A DNA stretch of 64,000 nucleotides, from assembly GCF_001417775.1 (NCBI RefSeq), contig NZ_BBZJ01000024.1:62001-126000 (forward strand), in the 5' to 3' direction. The notes under the pieces are model-generated. The model was given only the letters and a program-made list of their open reading frames with translations. It was not told the DNA's origin and did not search any database. The DNA comes from Streptomyces sp. TP-A0356 (GTDB lineage: Bacteria; Actinomycetota; Actinomycetes; Streptomycetales; Streptomycetaceae). Each line of letters begins with the position of its first letter. The stretch's first letter is position 1. Shown here one piece after another: positions 34,422 through 42,708 of this stretch. A program made the translations under genes and the position numbers.

Positions 34422-34679
34422 ATGCGAACCATGAGCCGTACCGGACTGGTGACCGCAGGCCTGAGCCTAGGGGCGGTCGGCGGGTTCGTCGGCAGCCTGC
34501 TCAGGGAGCGGAGCGCTCTGACAGCCGCCCGCAGCGCTGCGGGCGAAGGAAGCGAGGAACTGCCTTCATGGGGCGTCGGCTCGTACCGCTCACGCTGGAC
34601 AACCTTTCCGACCTTCCCAACCGCTGTCGCGCGTGTGTCTTCTGGGAGCTGGATCCCGTCAGCGGCGAAGCCGCGGTAA
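34422..34679 (+). CDS. Possible small membrane-associated protein overlapping the acetyltransferase start
   Basis: An 85-codon frame starting M-R-T-M-S-R-T-G-L-V-T-A-G-L, with one short hydrophobic helix (about 8-24) and GGGGAGGCGGGGGCC upstream, a good ribosome site. The first 45 residues have normal Streptomyces codon use. The last 37 codons overlap the acetyltransferase gene (from 34568) in another frame and read like Ser/Arg/Thr shadow coding. It may be a genuine small protein that runs past the next start, a leader ORF, or chance. No function is recognised. Confidence 0.35.
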   Translation: MRTMSRTGLVTAGLSLGAVGGFVGSLLRERSALTAARSAAGEGSEELPSWGVGSYRSRWTTFPTFPTAVARVSSGSWIPSAAKPR

Positions 34680-35185
34680 GGGCCGGCAGATCCGCGCTGG
34701 AGAAGGAGGCGTGGATCTCCGCCGTTCTGCTGGACTGGGGTTCCTGCGGCCGGGTGGTCTACGTGGACGATGTGCCGGTGGGCTTCGTGCTCTATGCGCC
34801 GCCCGCCTATGTCCCGCGCTCCACGGCCTTCCCCACGAGTCCGGTGTCCCCGGATGCGGTGCAGCTGATGACCGCCTTCATCATGCCCGGGTATCAGGGC
34901 CAAGGGCTCGGCCGCGTGATGGTCCAGACGGTTGCCAAGGATCTGCTGCGCCGTGGCTTCAAGGCGATCGAGGCCTTCGGCGATGCCCGCTGGAAGGAGC
35001 CGGCCTGCCTCCTGCCCGCTGATCACCTCCTGGCGGTGGGCTTCAAGACGGTACGTCCCCACCCGACGTACCCCCGGCTGAGGCTGGAACTCCGTACGAC
35101 GCTCTCCTGGAAGGAAGACGTGGAGATGGCCCTGGACCGTCTGCTGGGGGCCGTACAGAAGGAGCCGGCTCTGCGGCCGCTGTGA
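34568..35185 (+). CDS. GNAT family N-acetyltransferase
   Basis: 205 residues starting M-G-R-R-L-V-P-L-T-L-D-N-L. The acetyl-CoA motif P-G-Y-Q-G-Q-G-L-G-R-V-M-V lies near residues 115-127. A conserved Cys-containing segment R-C-R-A-C-V-F-W-E-L precedes it. The acceptor substrate is unknown. It takes the place between parB and trxA that CwlM occupies in mycobacteria. ATG at 34568 has GAGGAAC about 9 nt upstream. It is convergent with trxA, with a shared terminator. Confidence 0.85.
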   Translation: MGRRLVPLTLDNLSDLPNRCRACVFWELDPVSGEAAVRAGRSALEKEAWISAVLLDWGSCGRVVYVDDVPVGFVLYAPPAYVPRSTAFPTSPVSPDAVQLMTAFIMPGYQGQGLGRVMVQTVAKDLLRRGFKAIEAFGDARWKEPACLLPADHLLAVGFKTVRPHPTYPRLRLELRTTLSWKEDVEMALDRLLGAVQKEPALRPL

Positions 35186-35225
35186 CCGGTGACCGGTGAC
35201 CGCTCCTCTGGTGCCCCTGATCATG

Positions 35226-35259
35226 CGAATGGGCCAGCCCTCAAGGGCTGGCCCATTCG
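35226..35259. terminator. Bidirectional terminator between acetyltransferase gene and trxA
   Basis: A 16-bp perfect inverted repeat (35226-35241 with 35244-35259), effectively 15 pairs with a 4-nt loop. An exact parS starts 2 bp later. Confidence 0.85.
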
Positions 35260-35260
35260 T

Positions 35261-35274
35261 GTTTCACGTGAAAC
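35261..35274. promoter_or_regulatory. parS site, exact
   Basis: GTTTCACGTGAAAC in the gap between convergent genes, directly beside the terminator and 31 bp from the trxA stop. Confidence 0.92.
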
Positions 35275-35305
35275 ATCGCCGCATTGGCTCGGCGGCGTCG
35301 CTGCC

Positions 35306-35638
35306 TTACTCGGCGATGAAGTCCTCAAGGTCGCGGACGATCGCCGCCTTCGGCTTGGCGCCGACGATGGTCTTGGCGACCTCGCCGCCCTGGTAGACGT
35401 TCAGGGTGGGGATCGACATGACGCCGTACTTGGCGGCCGTGCCCGGGTTCTCGTCGATGTTGAGCTTGACGACCTCGATCTTGTCACCGTACTCGGCGGC
35501 GATCGCCTCAAGGGACGGCGCGATCTGGCGGCACGGACCGCACCAGGCGGCCCAGAAGTCCACCAGTACGGGCTTGTCGCTCTTGAGGACGTCCTGCTCG
35601 AAGGAGTCGTCGGTCACGTTCTTCAGGGTGCCGGCCAC
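35306..35638 (-). CDS. trxA: Thioredoxin
   Basis: 110 residues, a complete thioredoxin with the active site W-A-A-W-C-G-P-C-R and the cis-proline in S-I-P-T-L. It is cytoplasmic and reduces disulfides with electrons from TrxB, encoded immediately upstream (36-bp gap). Expression probably follows the SigR-type promoter before trxB. Confidence 0.97.
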   Translation of the reverse strand: MAGTLKNVTDDSFEQDVLKSDKPVLVDFWAAWCGPCRQIAPSLEAIAAEYGDKIEVVKLNIDENPGTAAKYGVMSIPTLNVYQGGEVAKTIVGAKPKAAIVRDLEDFIAE

Positions 35639-35674
35639 GGCGGGGCTCCTTAACTCAGTGGGTCAAAAGGGGGG

Positions 35675-36646
35675 TCAGACGGTGGTCTTCTCGGGCTCGG
35701 CCTGCTGCTCGCTGTCCGCGAGGGCAGCGAGGAAGCGCTCGGCGTCGAGAGCGGCGGAGCAGCCGGTGCCGGCCGCGGTGATCGCCTGGCGGTAGGTGTG
35801 GTCGACGACGTCGCCGGCGCCGAAGACGCCGGTCAGGTTGGTCCGGGTGGAAGGCGATGCGACCTTCAGGTAGCCCTCCTCGTCCAGGTCCAGCTGGCCC
35901 TTGAAGAGCTCGGTGCGCGGGTCGTGGCCGATCGCGATGAACAGGCCGGTCACGGGCAGCTCGGTGAGCTCCCCGGTCTTCAGGTTGCGCAGCGTCAGAC
36001 CCTCCAGCTTCGGGGTGCCCTTGATCTCGGCGACCTCGCTGTCCCACACGAAGCTGATCTTCGGGTCGGCGAAGGCGCGCTCCTGCATCGCCTTGGAGGC
36101 ACGCAGGGTGTCACGGCGGTGGACGACCGTGACCGACTTGGCGAAGCGGGAGAGGAAGGTGGCCTCCTCCATCGCGGTGTCGCCGCCGCCGATGACGGCG
36201 ATGTCCTGGTCCTTGAAGAAGAAGCCATCACAGGTGGCGCACCAGGAGACACCGCGGCCGGAGAGGGCGTCCTCGTTCGGCAGACCCAGCTTGCGGTGCT
36301 GGGAGCCGGTGGCGACGATGACTGCCTTCGCCTCATGGACGGTGCCGGCGGTGTCCGTGACGGTCTTGATCTCACCGGTGAGGTCGACGGCGACGACGTC
36401 ATCCGGGACCAGTTCGGCACCGAAGCGCTCGGCCTGCGCGCGCATGTTGTCCATGAGCTCGGGGCCCATGATGCCGTCCTGGAACCCGGGGAAGTTCTCC
36501 ACCTCGGTGGTGTTCATCAGCGCACCGCCCGCGGTGACGGCACCCTCGAACACCAGCGGCTTCAGTGACGCGCGCGCAGTGTAGAGCGCCGCCGTGTAGC
36601 CGGCGGGCCCGGAGCCGATGATGATCACGTTACGGACGTCGCTCAC
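35675..36646 (-). CDS. trxB: Thioredoxin reductase
   Basis: 323 residues, the usual length. FAD motif G-S-G-P-A-G-Y-T-A, redox site W-C-A-T-C-D-G, NADPH motif G-G-G-D-T-A-M-E-E and the C-terminal FAD motif G-D-V-V-D-H-T-Y-R-Q-A are present. It passes electrons from NADPH to thioredoxin. The gene lies at the head of trxB-trxA, 73 bp downstream of a SigR-type promoter. Confidence 0.97.
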   Translation of the reverse strand: MSDVRNVIIIGSGPAGYTAALYTARASLKPLVFEGAVTAGGALMNTTEVENFPGFQDGIMGPELMDNMRAQAERFGAELVPDDVVAVDLTGEIKTVTDTAGTVHEAKAVIVATGSQHRKLGLPNEDALSGRGVSWCATCDGFFFKDQDIAVIGGGDTAMEEATFLSRFAKSVTVVHRRDTLRASKAMQERAFADPKISFVWDSEVAEIKGTPKLEGLTLRNLKTGELTELPVTGLFIAIGHDPRTELFKGQLDLDEEGYLKVASPSTRTNLTGVFGAGDVVDHTYRQAITAAGTGCSAALDAERFLAALADSEQQAEPEKTTV

Positions 36647-36718
36647 GGCTTGATTCCTCGTCTCTGGAGACTGCTGCTACTGCCGGTGGGAAGCTCTCTC
36701 GGTACTCTCACCCCACCC

Positions 36719-36744
36719 AACGGATCCTAAGGGGCCCGCATTCC
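36719..36744 (-). promoter_or_regulatory. SigR-type promoter of trxB-trxA
   Basis: On the minus strand GGAAT (36740-36744) and GTT (36719-36721) are separated by exactly 18 bp, which is the SigR (disulfide-stress sigma factor) consensus. SigR control of trxBA is established in S. coelicolor. sigR is not in the window. Confidence 0.8.
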
Positions 36745-36828
36745 CGGTGTGTCCGGGCACACGGAGACACGGCACCGCACACAGATCCCAGAGGACACCT
36801 GGGCATGAACCGTCCGCTGCGACGGGCC

Positions 36829-37761
36829 TCAGGAGCGGGTGTACGAGTGGGTCAGCAGGACCTTGCCGGGCGAGGTCGAGGCCTGCTTCACACAACGCGC
36901 GTCGACGACGAAGGCCGTGACCTTCGTGGTGTCGGAGGCGTCGGGCGTGACGACGAGATAGACAGCGCTCCCCTTGTACACACCCTTGTCGGCAACGAGC
37001 ACAACCTCGTTGGCGGGGATGGCCTGCTGGATGCAGCGTGGAACACTCACGGTGGTGTCCTTGAACGTCTTGTTCGGCTGCATTCCCGAGGGCCCCGCCG
37101 TGCCGGAGTCGGACTCGACGCCCCACGGCCTGGTGCTGCCGGACCGGCTCTCGCCCGTCTTCTTGGTGGCGAGCAGGTCGGTCACCTGGCTCTGCAGGGT
37201 GCCTTCGGAGTAGGTGTGTGCCGCGTCGGTGTGCTGCCCCGCGGCCGTTGGGGGAGTCTTGCTCGCGTCGTTGCTCAGTGCGTGCACCAGAAGCGTCCCC
37301 AGGCCAAGGGCGGCGGCCGCGAAGACGGCGCCTAGGGCGACGACGGTCCTGCGGCCTCCGCGGCGCGTGCGTGGGGCACGGCCCGGTCCAGTGGCAGCAC
37401 GGGCATGGCCTGAAGGGCGGCCGACCGAGGAAGAGGGCGATGTTTCACGTGAAACACGCGCACTTGAGGACTCGAAAGAGGGGGCATCCGCGGCGTCGGG
37501 TGCGGTCGCGTTCAGCAGAGCCTCTGCGGCGAGTGCGGAGTCGATACGGCTCGCCACATCGTCGGGCATCCGCGGCGGGCCCGGCACTGCGCCCAGCAGG
37601 CCGCGGATCTCCTCAAGGGAGTGGTACACGTCGGCACAGAGGCCGCAGTCGTCCAGATGCCGCCGCACATCGGCGGTTCGGGAAGGCGGAAGGAGCCCTT
37701 CGCTGAGGTCGGAGAGCTCCTCGACTTCCGGGTGCCCGGCCGCATCGGTCGTGGATGTCAC
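36829..37761 (-). CDS. Membrane anti-sigma factor, zinc-finger type, partner of SigM-like factor
   Basis: 310 residues. The N-terminal domain has H-L-D-D-C-G-L-C (H-x3-C-x2-C; His35, Cys39, Cys42), the ZAS anti-sigma motif. A disordered linker, one transmembrane helix (about 138-160) and an extracytoplasmic domain with two Cys residues follow. It should hold the sigma factor inactive at the membrane until an outside signal arrives. Its start overlaps the sigma gene stop by 4 nt, giving tight coupling. A parS site in the linker encodes V-S-R-E-T. Confidence 0.85.
   Translation of the reverse strand: MTSTTDAAGHPEVEELSDLSEGLLPPSRTADVRRHLDDCGLCADVYHSLEEIRGLLGAVPGPPRMPDDVASRIDSALAAEALLNATAPDAADAPSFESSSARVSRETSPSSSVGRPSGHARAATGPGRAPRTRRGGRRTVVALGAVFAAAALGLGTLLVHALSNDASKTPPTAAGQHTDAAHTYSEGTLQSQVTDLLATKKTGESRSGSTRPWGVESDSGTAGPSGMQPNKTFKDTTVSVPRCIQQAIPANEVVLVADKGVYKGSAVYLVVTPDASDTTKVTAFVVDARCVKQASTSPGKVLLTHSYTRS
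37442..37455. promoter_or_regulatory. parS site, exact, inside anti-sigma gene
   Basis: GTTTCACGTGAAAC in the disordered linker region of the anti-sigma gene, in frame as V-S-R-E-T. Confidence 0.92.
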
Positions 37762-38468
37762 GCTCGCCCACCTCCGCCCTTCACAGCAGCTGAATCGCTT
37801 GGCCCTGCATCACGTGGTCCCGCTGCGGGTGGGACGGATGCCCCCTGCGCGCGGTTCCGCCCACCGCCCGACTTCTTGCCGTCGTCGCCGCCCTCGCTTC
37901 GTAGATGGGTGAGCAGCGGCAGCAGTCTGGCTCTGCCGCGGGCGCAGCGGCTCTTCACCGTCCCGGTCGGAACGTCGAGGATGCGGGCGGCCTCTGCCAC
38001 GGGATAGCCCTGCATGTCCACCAGGACGAGGGCGGCCCGCTGCTCGGCCGGAAGGGTGCCCAGGGCTTCCAGCAGCTCGCGGTGCAGATCGTTGCGCTCG
38101 GCCGGAGCGGACGCCGACTCGTGCGGCTCCAGGAGCTGTTCCAGCCGTTCCGTGTCGTCGACGGGCGAGGTCTTCCGGGACGCGGCCTTGCGGGCACGGT
38201 CCAGGCAGGCGTTCACCGTGATCCGGTGCAGCCAGGTGGTGACAGCCGACTGGCCGCGGAAGGTGTGGGCGGCGCGGTAGGCGGAGACAAGGGCGTCCTG
38301 AACGGCGTCGGCGGCCTCCTCGCGGTCCCCCAGCGTCCGCAGCGCCACCGCCCAGAGCCGGTCGCGATGGCGGCGCACGAGTTCCCCGAAGGCGTCGGGG
38401 TCGCCGTCGACATGACGGGCGAGGAGATCCTGATCGCTTGTTTCGCCGTATCCGGCGTCATCCGCCAT
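37758..38468 (-). CDS. sigM: ECF RNA polymerase sigma factor, SigM-like
   Basis: 236 residues. Region 2 has F-G-E-L-V-R-R-H-R-D-R-L-W and D-A-V-Q-D-A-L-V-S-A-Y-R; region 4 has L-P-A-E-Q-R-A-A-L-V-L-V-D-M-Q-G-Y and G-T-V-K-S-R-C-A-R-G-R-A-R-L. A polar tail of about 40 residues follows. The position next to trxB and murJ matches sigM of mycobacteria and streptomycetes. ATG at 38468 follows GGGGAGGGGGTCCG; the open frame is longer but overlaps the previous gene. It probably forms an operon with its anti-sigma factor. Confidence 0.87.
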   Translation of the reverse strand: MADDAGYGETSDQDLLARHVDGDPDAFGELVRRHRDRLWAVALRTLGDREEAADAVQDALVSAYRAAHTFRGQSAVTTWLHRITVNACLDRARKAASRKTSPVDDTERLEQLLEPHESASAPAERNDLHRELLEALGTLPAEQRAALVLVDMQGYPVAEAARILDVPTGTVKSRCARGRARLLPLLTHLRSEGGDDGKKSGGGRNRAQGASVPPAAGPRDAGPSDSAAVKGGGGRA

Positions 38469-38494
38469 CGGACCCCCTCCCCCTCGGAGCGTGC

Positions 38495-40210
38495 TCAGCC
38501 GGTGAACTTCACATCGGTGATGGCCTGCTTGTAGCCGGCACCGCTGTAGCCGTCGGTGGGCGCCATGGGCACGTCCGTGATCCACAGGAGCACGTACTGC
38601 GTCTTCAATGCCTTCGTCGCCTTCACCGTGAGAGAGGTTCCGCTCGTGGTGGCGGTTCCGATCTCCGTCATCCCGTCGACTCCTGTCGACGGCGTCAGGG
38701 AGTCCGTGGCGTAGAGATGGACCGTCGTGTGGCTGCCGGGGTAGCGGAGCCCTATCGACCCTGTCGAGATCGTCCTGGCGGAGCCGAGGTCGTAGACGAT
38801 GCCCACACCCGGCTTGTACGGCGCAAGCTTCGGACCGGCCTCGTAGCGCTTGGTCCGCCAGTACGTCGAGCTGTCGCCGTCGTATGTGTTCTTGACATCG
38901 CCCGGTGCCTGGGCGTCACCACTCGCGACGTACTCCCGGGCGGCCTGGATCGTCATGGGCTTGGCCGGCGTGACCTTGTTCCCGTTCTTCTCGTTGCCGT
39001 CGGTCGTGTGCGTCTGGTTCGAGTTCTGGTGCTTGCCGTTGTCCATCAGCGCCTCGGCAAGCTGCCAGCTGCCCAGGCCCAGCGCGGCGATGAGCAGCGC
39101 CGAGACGGCCCACTTGAGGGCCCTGCCGGTGCGGCTCTGGAGCGGGGGCGGCGGGACCGTCACGGGCGGGGTGACGCCCGGCCGGGGCGTGGGATGACCG
39201 TACGTGCCCTGCTGGTACGTCGTGCGCTGGTACTCGGGTGGTGCGGTGAACGTGGGCTCCGGCGGGCGGATGCGGGGCATCTCGCCGATCGCCTTCACCA
39301 GTTCCTCGGGCGTGGTGCACGGGGACTCATGCCGGGAGGCGGTGGCACCGTCGTTGGCCAGGGCGCGCATGGTGAGCTCGGACAGGCCACGGTGAACCCC
39401 GGCGCGTACCTGATCGGGGGCGATCAGGCCGACTCCCTTGGGCAGGCCGGAGAGGCCGTAGGCGTCGTCCTCGTAGGGCCAGCGCTGGGTCAGAGCGGCG
39501 TACAGGAGCGCGCCGATGGCCTCCGTGTCGGTGCGCTGTGGCGTGTCGGAGCCGATGCCGCGCAGCGCGGCGTTCACGGCGAGGCCGCGGATGCGCCACT
39601 GGCCGGAGGAGGTGCGCAGGACGGTGCCCGGGTTCAGGCGCAGATGGGCGAGGCCCTCCCGGTGAGCGGCGGCCATGGCCTGGGAGACCTGAGTGACCAT
39701 CTGGTAGGCGTCGTGGGCCTCCAGCGGTCCGGTGGCGAGCAGAGTGGTGAGCTCGACGGCGTCGGGCAGCCACTCGTGCACGACATAGACGAGGTCGTTC
39801 TCCTCGACGGCGTCCAGGACCTGCACGAAGCGGGGGTCTCCGAGCAGCGCTGAGGAGCGGGCAGCGGCCAGTACGGATCGGGCCCGCACATGGTCCGCGG
39901 GCAGGATGTGTACGCCGACGGCGCGGCGGAGTTTCTCGTCCACCGCACGCCAGCTGCTGAATCCGTCCAGACGGGTGACGCACTCCTCGAGGCGGTAGCG
40001 TCTGGCGAGCTTGTGGCCGCTGTGCAACTCGGGCGATGAGGCCTTCCCGGGACGCTCGGCCCCGCCGCTCCCCTGTGCCTCGCCGCCGTACGTGTCCCGC
40101 TCCCGGTCCTGTGCCACCCCGTCGGACGTGGACTGGTCCGCCTTGGCGGTCAGCGGCTCATCGCCGCTGTTGTCTGCCACGTCGACGGCAGCCGTGCTCC
40201 GTTCCGCCAC
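38495..40210 (-). CDS. Membrane pseudokinase with extracellular discoidin-like domain
   Basis: 571 residues. Residues about 70-290 have a protein-kinase fold but lack the catalytic residues: the ATP lysine is replaced (A-V-G-V-H-I-L), H-R-D-x-K reads H-L-R-L-N-P and D-F-G reads R-G-L. A Pro-rich linker, a transmembrane helix (about 375-395) and a C-terminal extracellular domain (about 430-571) with D-G-D-S-S-T-Y-W-R-T, like F5/8 type C carbohydrate-binding folds, follow. In M. tuberculosis the same two domains are fused to MurJ (MviN); here they form a separate gene 118 bp downstream of murJ. GTG at 40210 has CAGGAG upstream. Confidence 0.85.
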   Translation of the reverse strand: MAERSTAAVDVADNSGDEPLTAKADQSTSDGVAQDRERDTYGGEAQGSGGAERPGKASSPELHSGHKLARRYRLEECVTRLDGFSSWRAVDEKLRRAVGVHILPADHVRARSVLAAARSSALLGDPRFVQVLDAVEENDLVYVVHEWLPDAVELTTLLATGPLEAHDAYQMVTQVSQAMAAAHREGLAHLRLNPGTVLRTSSGQWRIRGLAVNAALRGIGSDTPQRTDTEAIGALLYAALTQRWPYEDDAYGLSGLPKGVGLIAPDQVRAGVHRGLSELTMRALANDGATASRHESPCTTPEELVKAIGEMPRIRPPEPTFTAPPEYQRTTYQQGTYGHPTPRPGVTPPVTVPPPPLQSRTGRALKWAVSALLIAALGLGSWQLAEALMDNGKHQNSNQTHTTDGNEKNGNKVTPAKPMTIQAAREYVASGDAQAPGDVKNTYDGDSSTYWRTKRYEAGPKLAPYKPGVGIVYDLGSARTISTGSIGLRYPGSHTTVHLYATDSLTPSTGVDGMTEIGTATTSGTSLTVKATKALKTQYVLLWITDVPMAPTDGYSGAGYKQAITDVKFTG

Positions 40211-40328
40211 CGTCGCTCCTGCCTCCCCATCCGTTGCGCGCTGTCCGACGCAGAAACCAATTGTGCCCACAGTCCGCTGCTATGCACGACACACGGCGAC
40301 GGACGATGGTTGTGCGCGTACCCCCGCC

Positions 40329-42662
40329 TCAGCGCCCCAGGCGCCCGCGGACCATGCCGACCATTGAGTTGAGTTCCTCGATGCGCATCTTGCGTGCGGC
40401 GACGTAGAAGACACCGAGGAGCAGGGCACCACCGCCGAGCAGGGCGGCGAGCGAGCCGCCGACGCCCTGGCCCAGCGTGCGGCCGATCTCGTAGCAGGCC
40501 GCTCCGCTCAGCAGAGCGGCCGGTACCGAGGCGATACCCAGCCGCGCGTACGTACGCAGCACCCGGGCGCCGTCCAGGTCGCCGCCCAGACGCTTGCGCA
40601 GCCGGGCCCAGGCGACACCGACACCGATCGCGTACGCGAGGCCGTACGAGGCCGCCATGCCGATCACGGCCCAGCGGGCCGGGAGGAGGAAGTAGCACAG
40701 GACCGAGGCACCCGCGTTCACGGCGGCCACGATGACCGTGTTGTAGAAGGGGGTGCGGGTGTCCTCGTACGCGTAGAAGGCGCGGAGCACGACGTACTGC
40801 ACGGAGTAAGGGATCAGGCCGAGACCGAAGGCCATCAGCATGTAGCCCATGTTGGTGGCGGACCCGATGCCGGAGGAGCCGAAGATCAGGGTGCACATCG
40901 GGATGCCGAGCGCGAGGAACCCGAAGGCGATCGGCACGATCGCGACGGCCGTCGTGCGCAGGCCCTGGGAGATGTCGTCGCGGACGGCACCGCCGTCGCC
41001 CTCGGCGGCCGAACGCGAGATGCGCGGGAGCAGGGCGGCCATCAGGGAGACGGTGATGATCGCCTGGGGAAGGCCCCAGATCAGCTGGGCGTTGGCGTAG
41101 GCGGCGAAGCCGGTGCCGTCGACGGGCGAGTGCTTGCCCGCGGACGTGGACAGCTGGGACACGACGAGCGCGCCCGCCTGGTTGGCGAGGACGAACAGGA
41201 CGGTCCACTTGGCGAGCGTCGCGGCCTTGCCGAGGCCGTGGCCCTTCCAGTCGAAGCGCAGCCGCAGCCGGAACCCGGTCTCCCGCAGATACGGGATCAT
41301 CGCGAGGGACTGGACCACGAGCCCCAGCAGAACGCCGGCGCCGAGCAGCCGCTGGCCCTCCGGCGGAATGTTGGTGACCTTCATCCCGGAGTGCGCCGCG
41401 GTGCCGTAGACCCAGATGAACATGCCGAGCGTCACGATGATGACGATGTTGTTGAGGACCGGGGTCCACATCATCGCGCCGAACTTCCCCCGGGCGTTGA
41501 GGATCTGCCCCATCACCACGTGGATGCCCATGAAGAAGATCGAGGGCAGGAAGTAGCGGACGAAGGTGACACCGACCTCGTTGGCCGCCGGGTCGCTGGC
41601 GACCGAGTCGGACAGCAGGCGGATCAGAACGGGCGCGGCGACGATGGTGATCGCGGTCAGTGCTCCCAGTGCCACCATGACCAGGGTCAGCAGCCGGTTC
41701 GCGTACGCCTCACCGCCGTCCTCGTCCTCCTTCATCGCCCGCACGAGCTGCGGCACGAAGACGGAGTTGAGGCCGCCGCCGACCGTGAGGATGTAGATCA
41801 TCGTGGGGAGCTGGTAGGCGACCTGGAAGGTGTCACCGAGCAGGCCCACGCCCAGCGCCGACACGATCAGCGCGGAGCGGATGAAGCCGGTGAGGCGGGA
41901 GACCATCGTGCCCGCCGCCATCACGGCACTGGACTTCAGCAGGCCGGAGGCCCGTCCGCCCTTCTTCGCCGGCGGTGCGAGGGTCGTCGAGGGTGTGGGC
42001 GCGGTGGCCGGTACGGGCGCGGGCGCCGGTGCCGCGTCGGCGGCCGGCGCAGGCGTGGGGGCGTACGCCCCGCCGTGCGGGGACGCGGCGGCGTAGGTCT
42101 GCCCCGGGTAGGGGGCCGCCGGGTTCTGGCCCTGAGACGGTGCGGATGCCGGGCCGGGTACGGACGGCTGCTGTCCGTACGGCCGACCGCCCCCCTGCTG
42201 CTGGTCCCGGAAGAGATGGGCGAAGGCGTCCGGCTCGTGGCGCTCCTCACCGGCCTGGGTGACCAGATCGTCGACGCCCACGAACTGGGTCGTACGGGGG
42301 TCGTCGCCGTAGGGAAGGTACTGCGTCGGACCCTCAGGCTCGGGCGCGGGCGGCTGGGCCCACACACGGGGGTCCGGGGTGTACTGGGGAGTCGGCGGCT
42401 GGGCGTACAGGGACTGTGGCGTCTGGTGGGTGCCGGGGGGCGGCGGGGGGTGCGCGGCACGGTCGTAGAGCGCCTCGGCCACCGGATCCTGGGCGGAGAG
42501 GTCCTGGTCCCGGTAGGGGTCCTGGGCGTAGGCGTCCTGGAGGTACATGTCCGCCGGGGGCCGCGGGGGCACCTGGCCGGGGTCGTGGGGCGGCGGGCCC
42601 TCGGGGTAGCCCGAGCTGCCCACGGCGCCCTGACCGCGGTCACCGTCGTACGGCGCGTTCAT
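40329..42662 (-). CDS. murJ: Lipid II flippase MurJ (MviN) with long N-terminal extension
   Basis: 777 residues. The first ~235 are a disordered Pro/Gln/Tyr/Asp-rich cytoplasmic extension. The remainder is a MurJ/MviN core with about 14 transmembrane helices, beginning S-S-A-V-M-A-A-G-T-M-V-S-R-L-T-G-F and including Y-Q-L-P-T-M-I-Y. It moves the peptidoglycan precursor across the membrane. It ends without the pseudokinase domain found in mycobacterial MviN. It lies between the DUF6049 gene and the pseudokinase gene, all on the minus strand. Confidence 0.93.
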   Translation of the reverse strand: MNAPYDGDRGQGAVGSSGYPEGPPPHDPGQVPPRPPADMYLQDAYAQDPYRDQDLSAQDPVAEALYDRAAHPPPPPGTHQTPQSLYAQPPTPQYTPDPRVWAQPPAPEPEGPTQYLPYGDDPRTTQFVGVDDLVTQAGEERHEPDAFAHLFRDQQQGGGRPYGQQPSVPGPASAPSQGQNPAAPYPGQTYAAASPHGGAYAPTPAPAADAAPAPAPVPATAPTPSTTLAPPAKKGGRASGLLKSSAVMAAGTMVSRLTGFIRSALIVSALGVGLLGDTFQVAYQLPTMIYILTVGGGLNSVFVPQLVRAMKEDEDGGEAYANRLLTLVMVALGALTAITIVAAPVLIRLLSDSVASDPAANEVGVTFVRYFLPSIFFMGIHVVMGQILNARGKFGAMMWTPVLNNIVIIVTLGMFIWVYGTAAHSGMKVTNIPPEGQRLLGAGVLLGLVVQSLAMIPYLRETGFRLRLRFDWKGHGLGKAATLAKWTVLFVLANQAGALVVSQLSTSAGKHSPVDGTGFAAYANAQLIWGLPQAIITVSLMAALLPRISRSAAEGDGGAVRDDISQGLRTTAVAIVPIAFGFLALGIPMCTLIFGSSGIGSATNMGYMLMAFGLGLIPYSVQYVVLRAFYAYEDTRTPFYNTVIVAAVNAGASVLCYFLLPARWAVIGMAASYGLAYAIGVGVAWARLRKRLGGDLDGARVLRTYARLGIASVPAALLSGAACYEIGRTLGQGVGGSLAALLGGGALLLGVFYVAARKMRIEELNSMVGMVRGRLGR

Positions 42663-42708
42663 GGTTACCCCACCTCATTGTCCCCGGGCCCACCGGCCAC
42701 GACATCGC

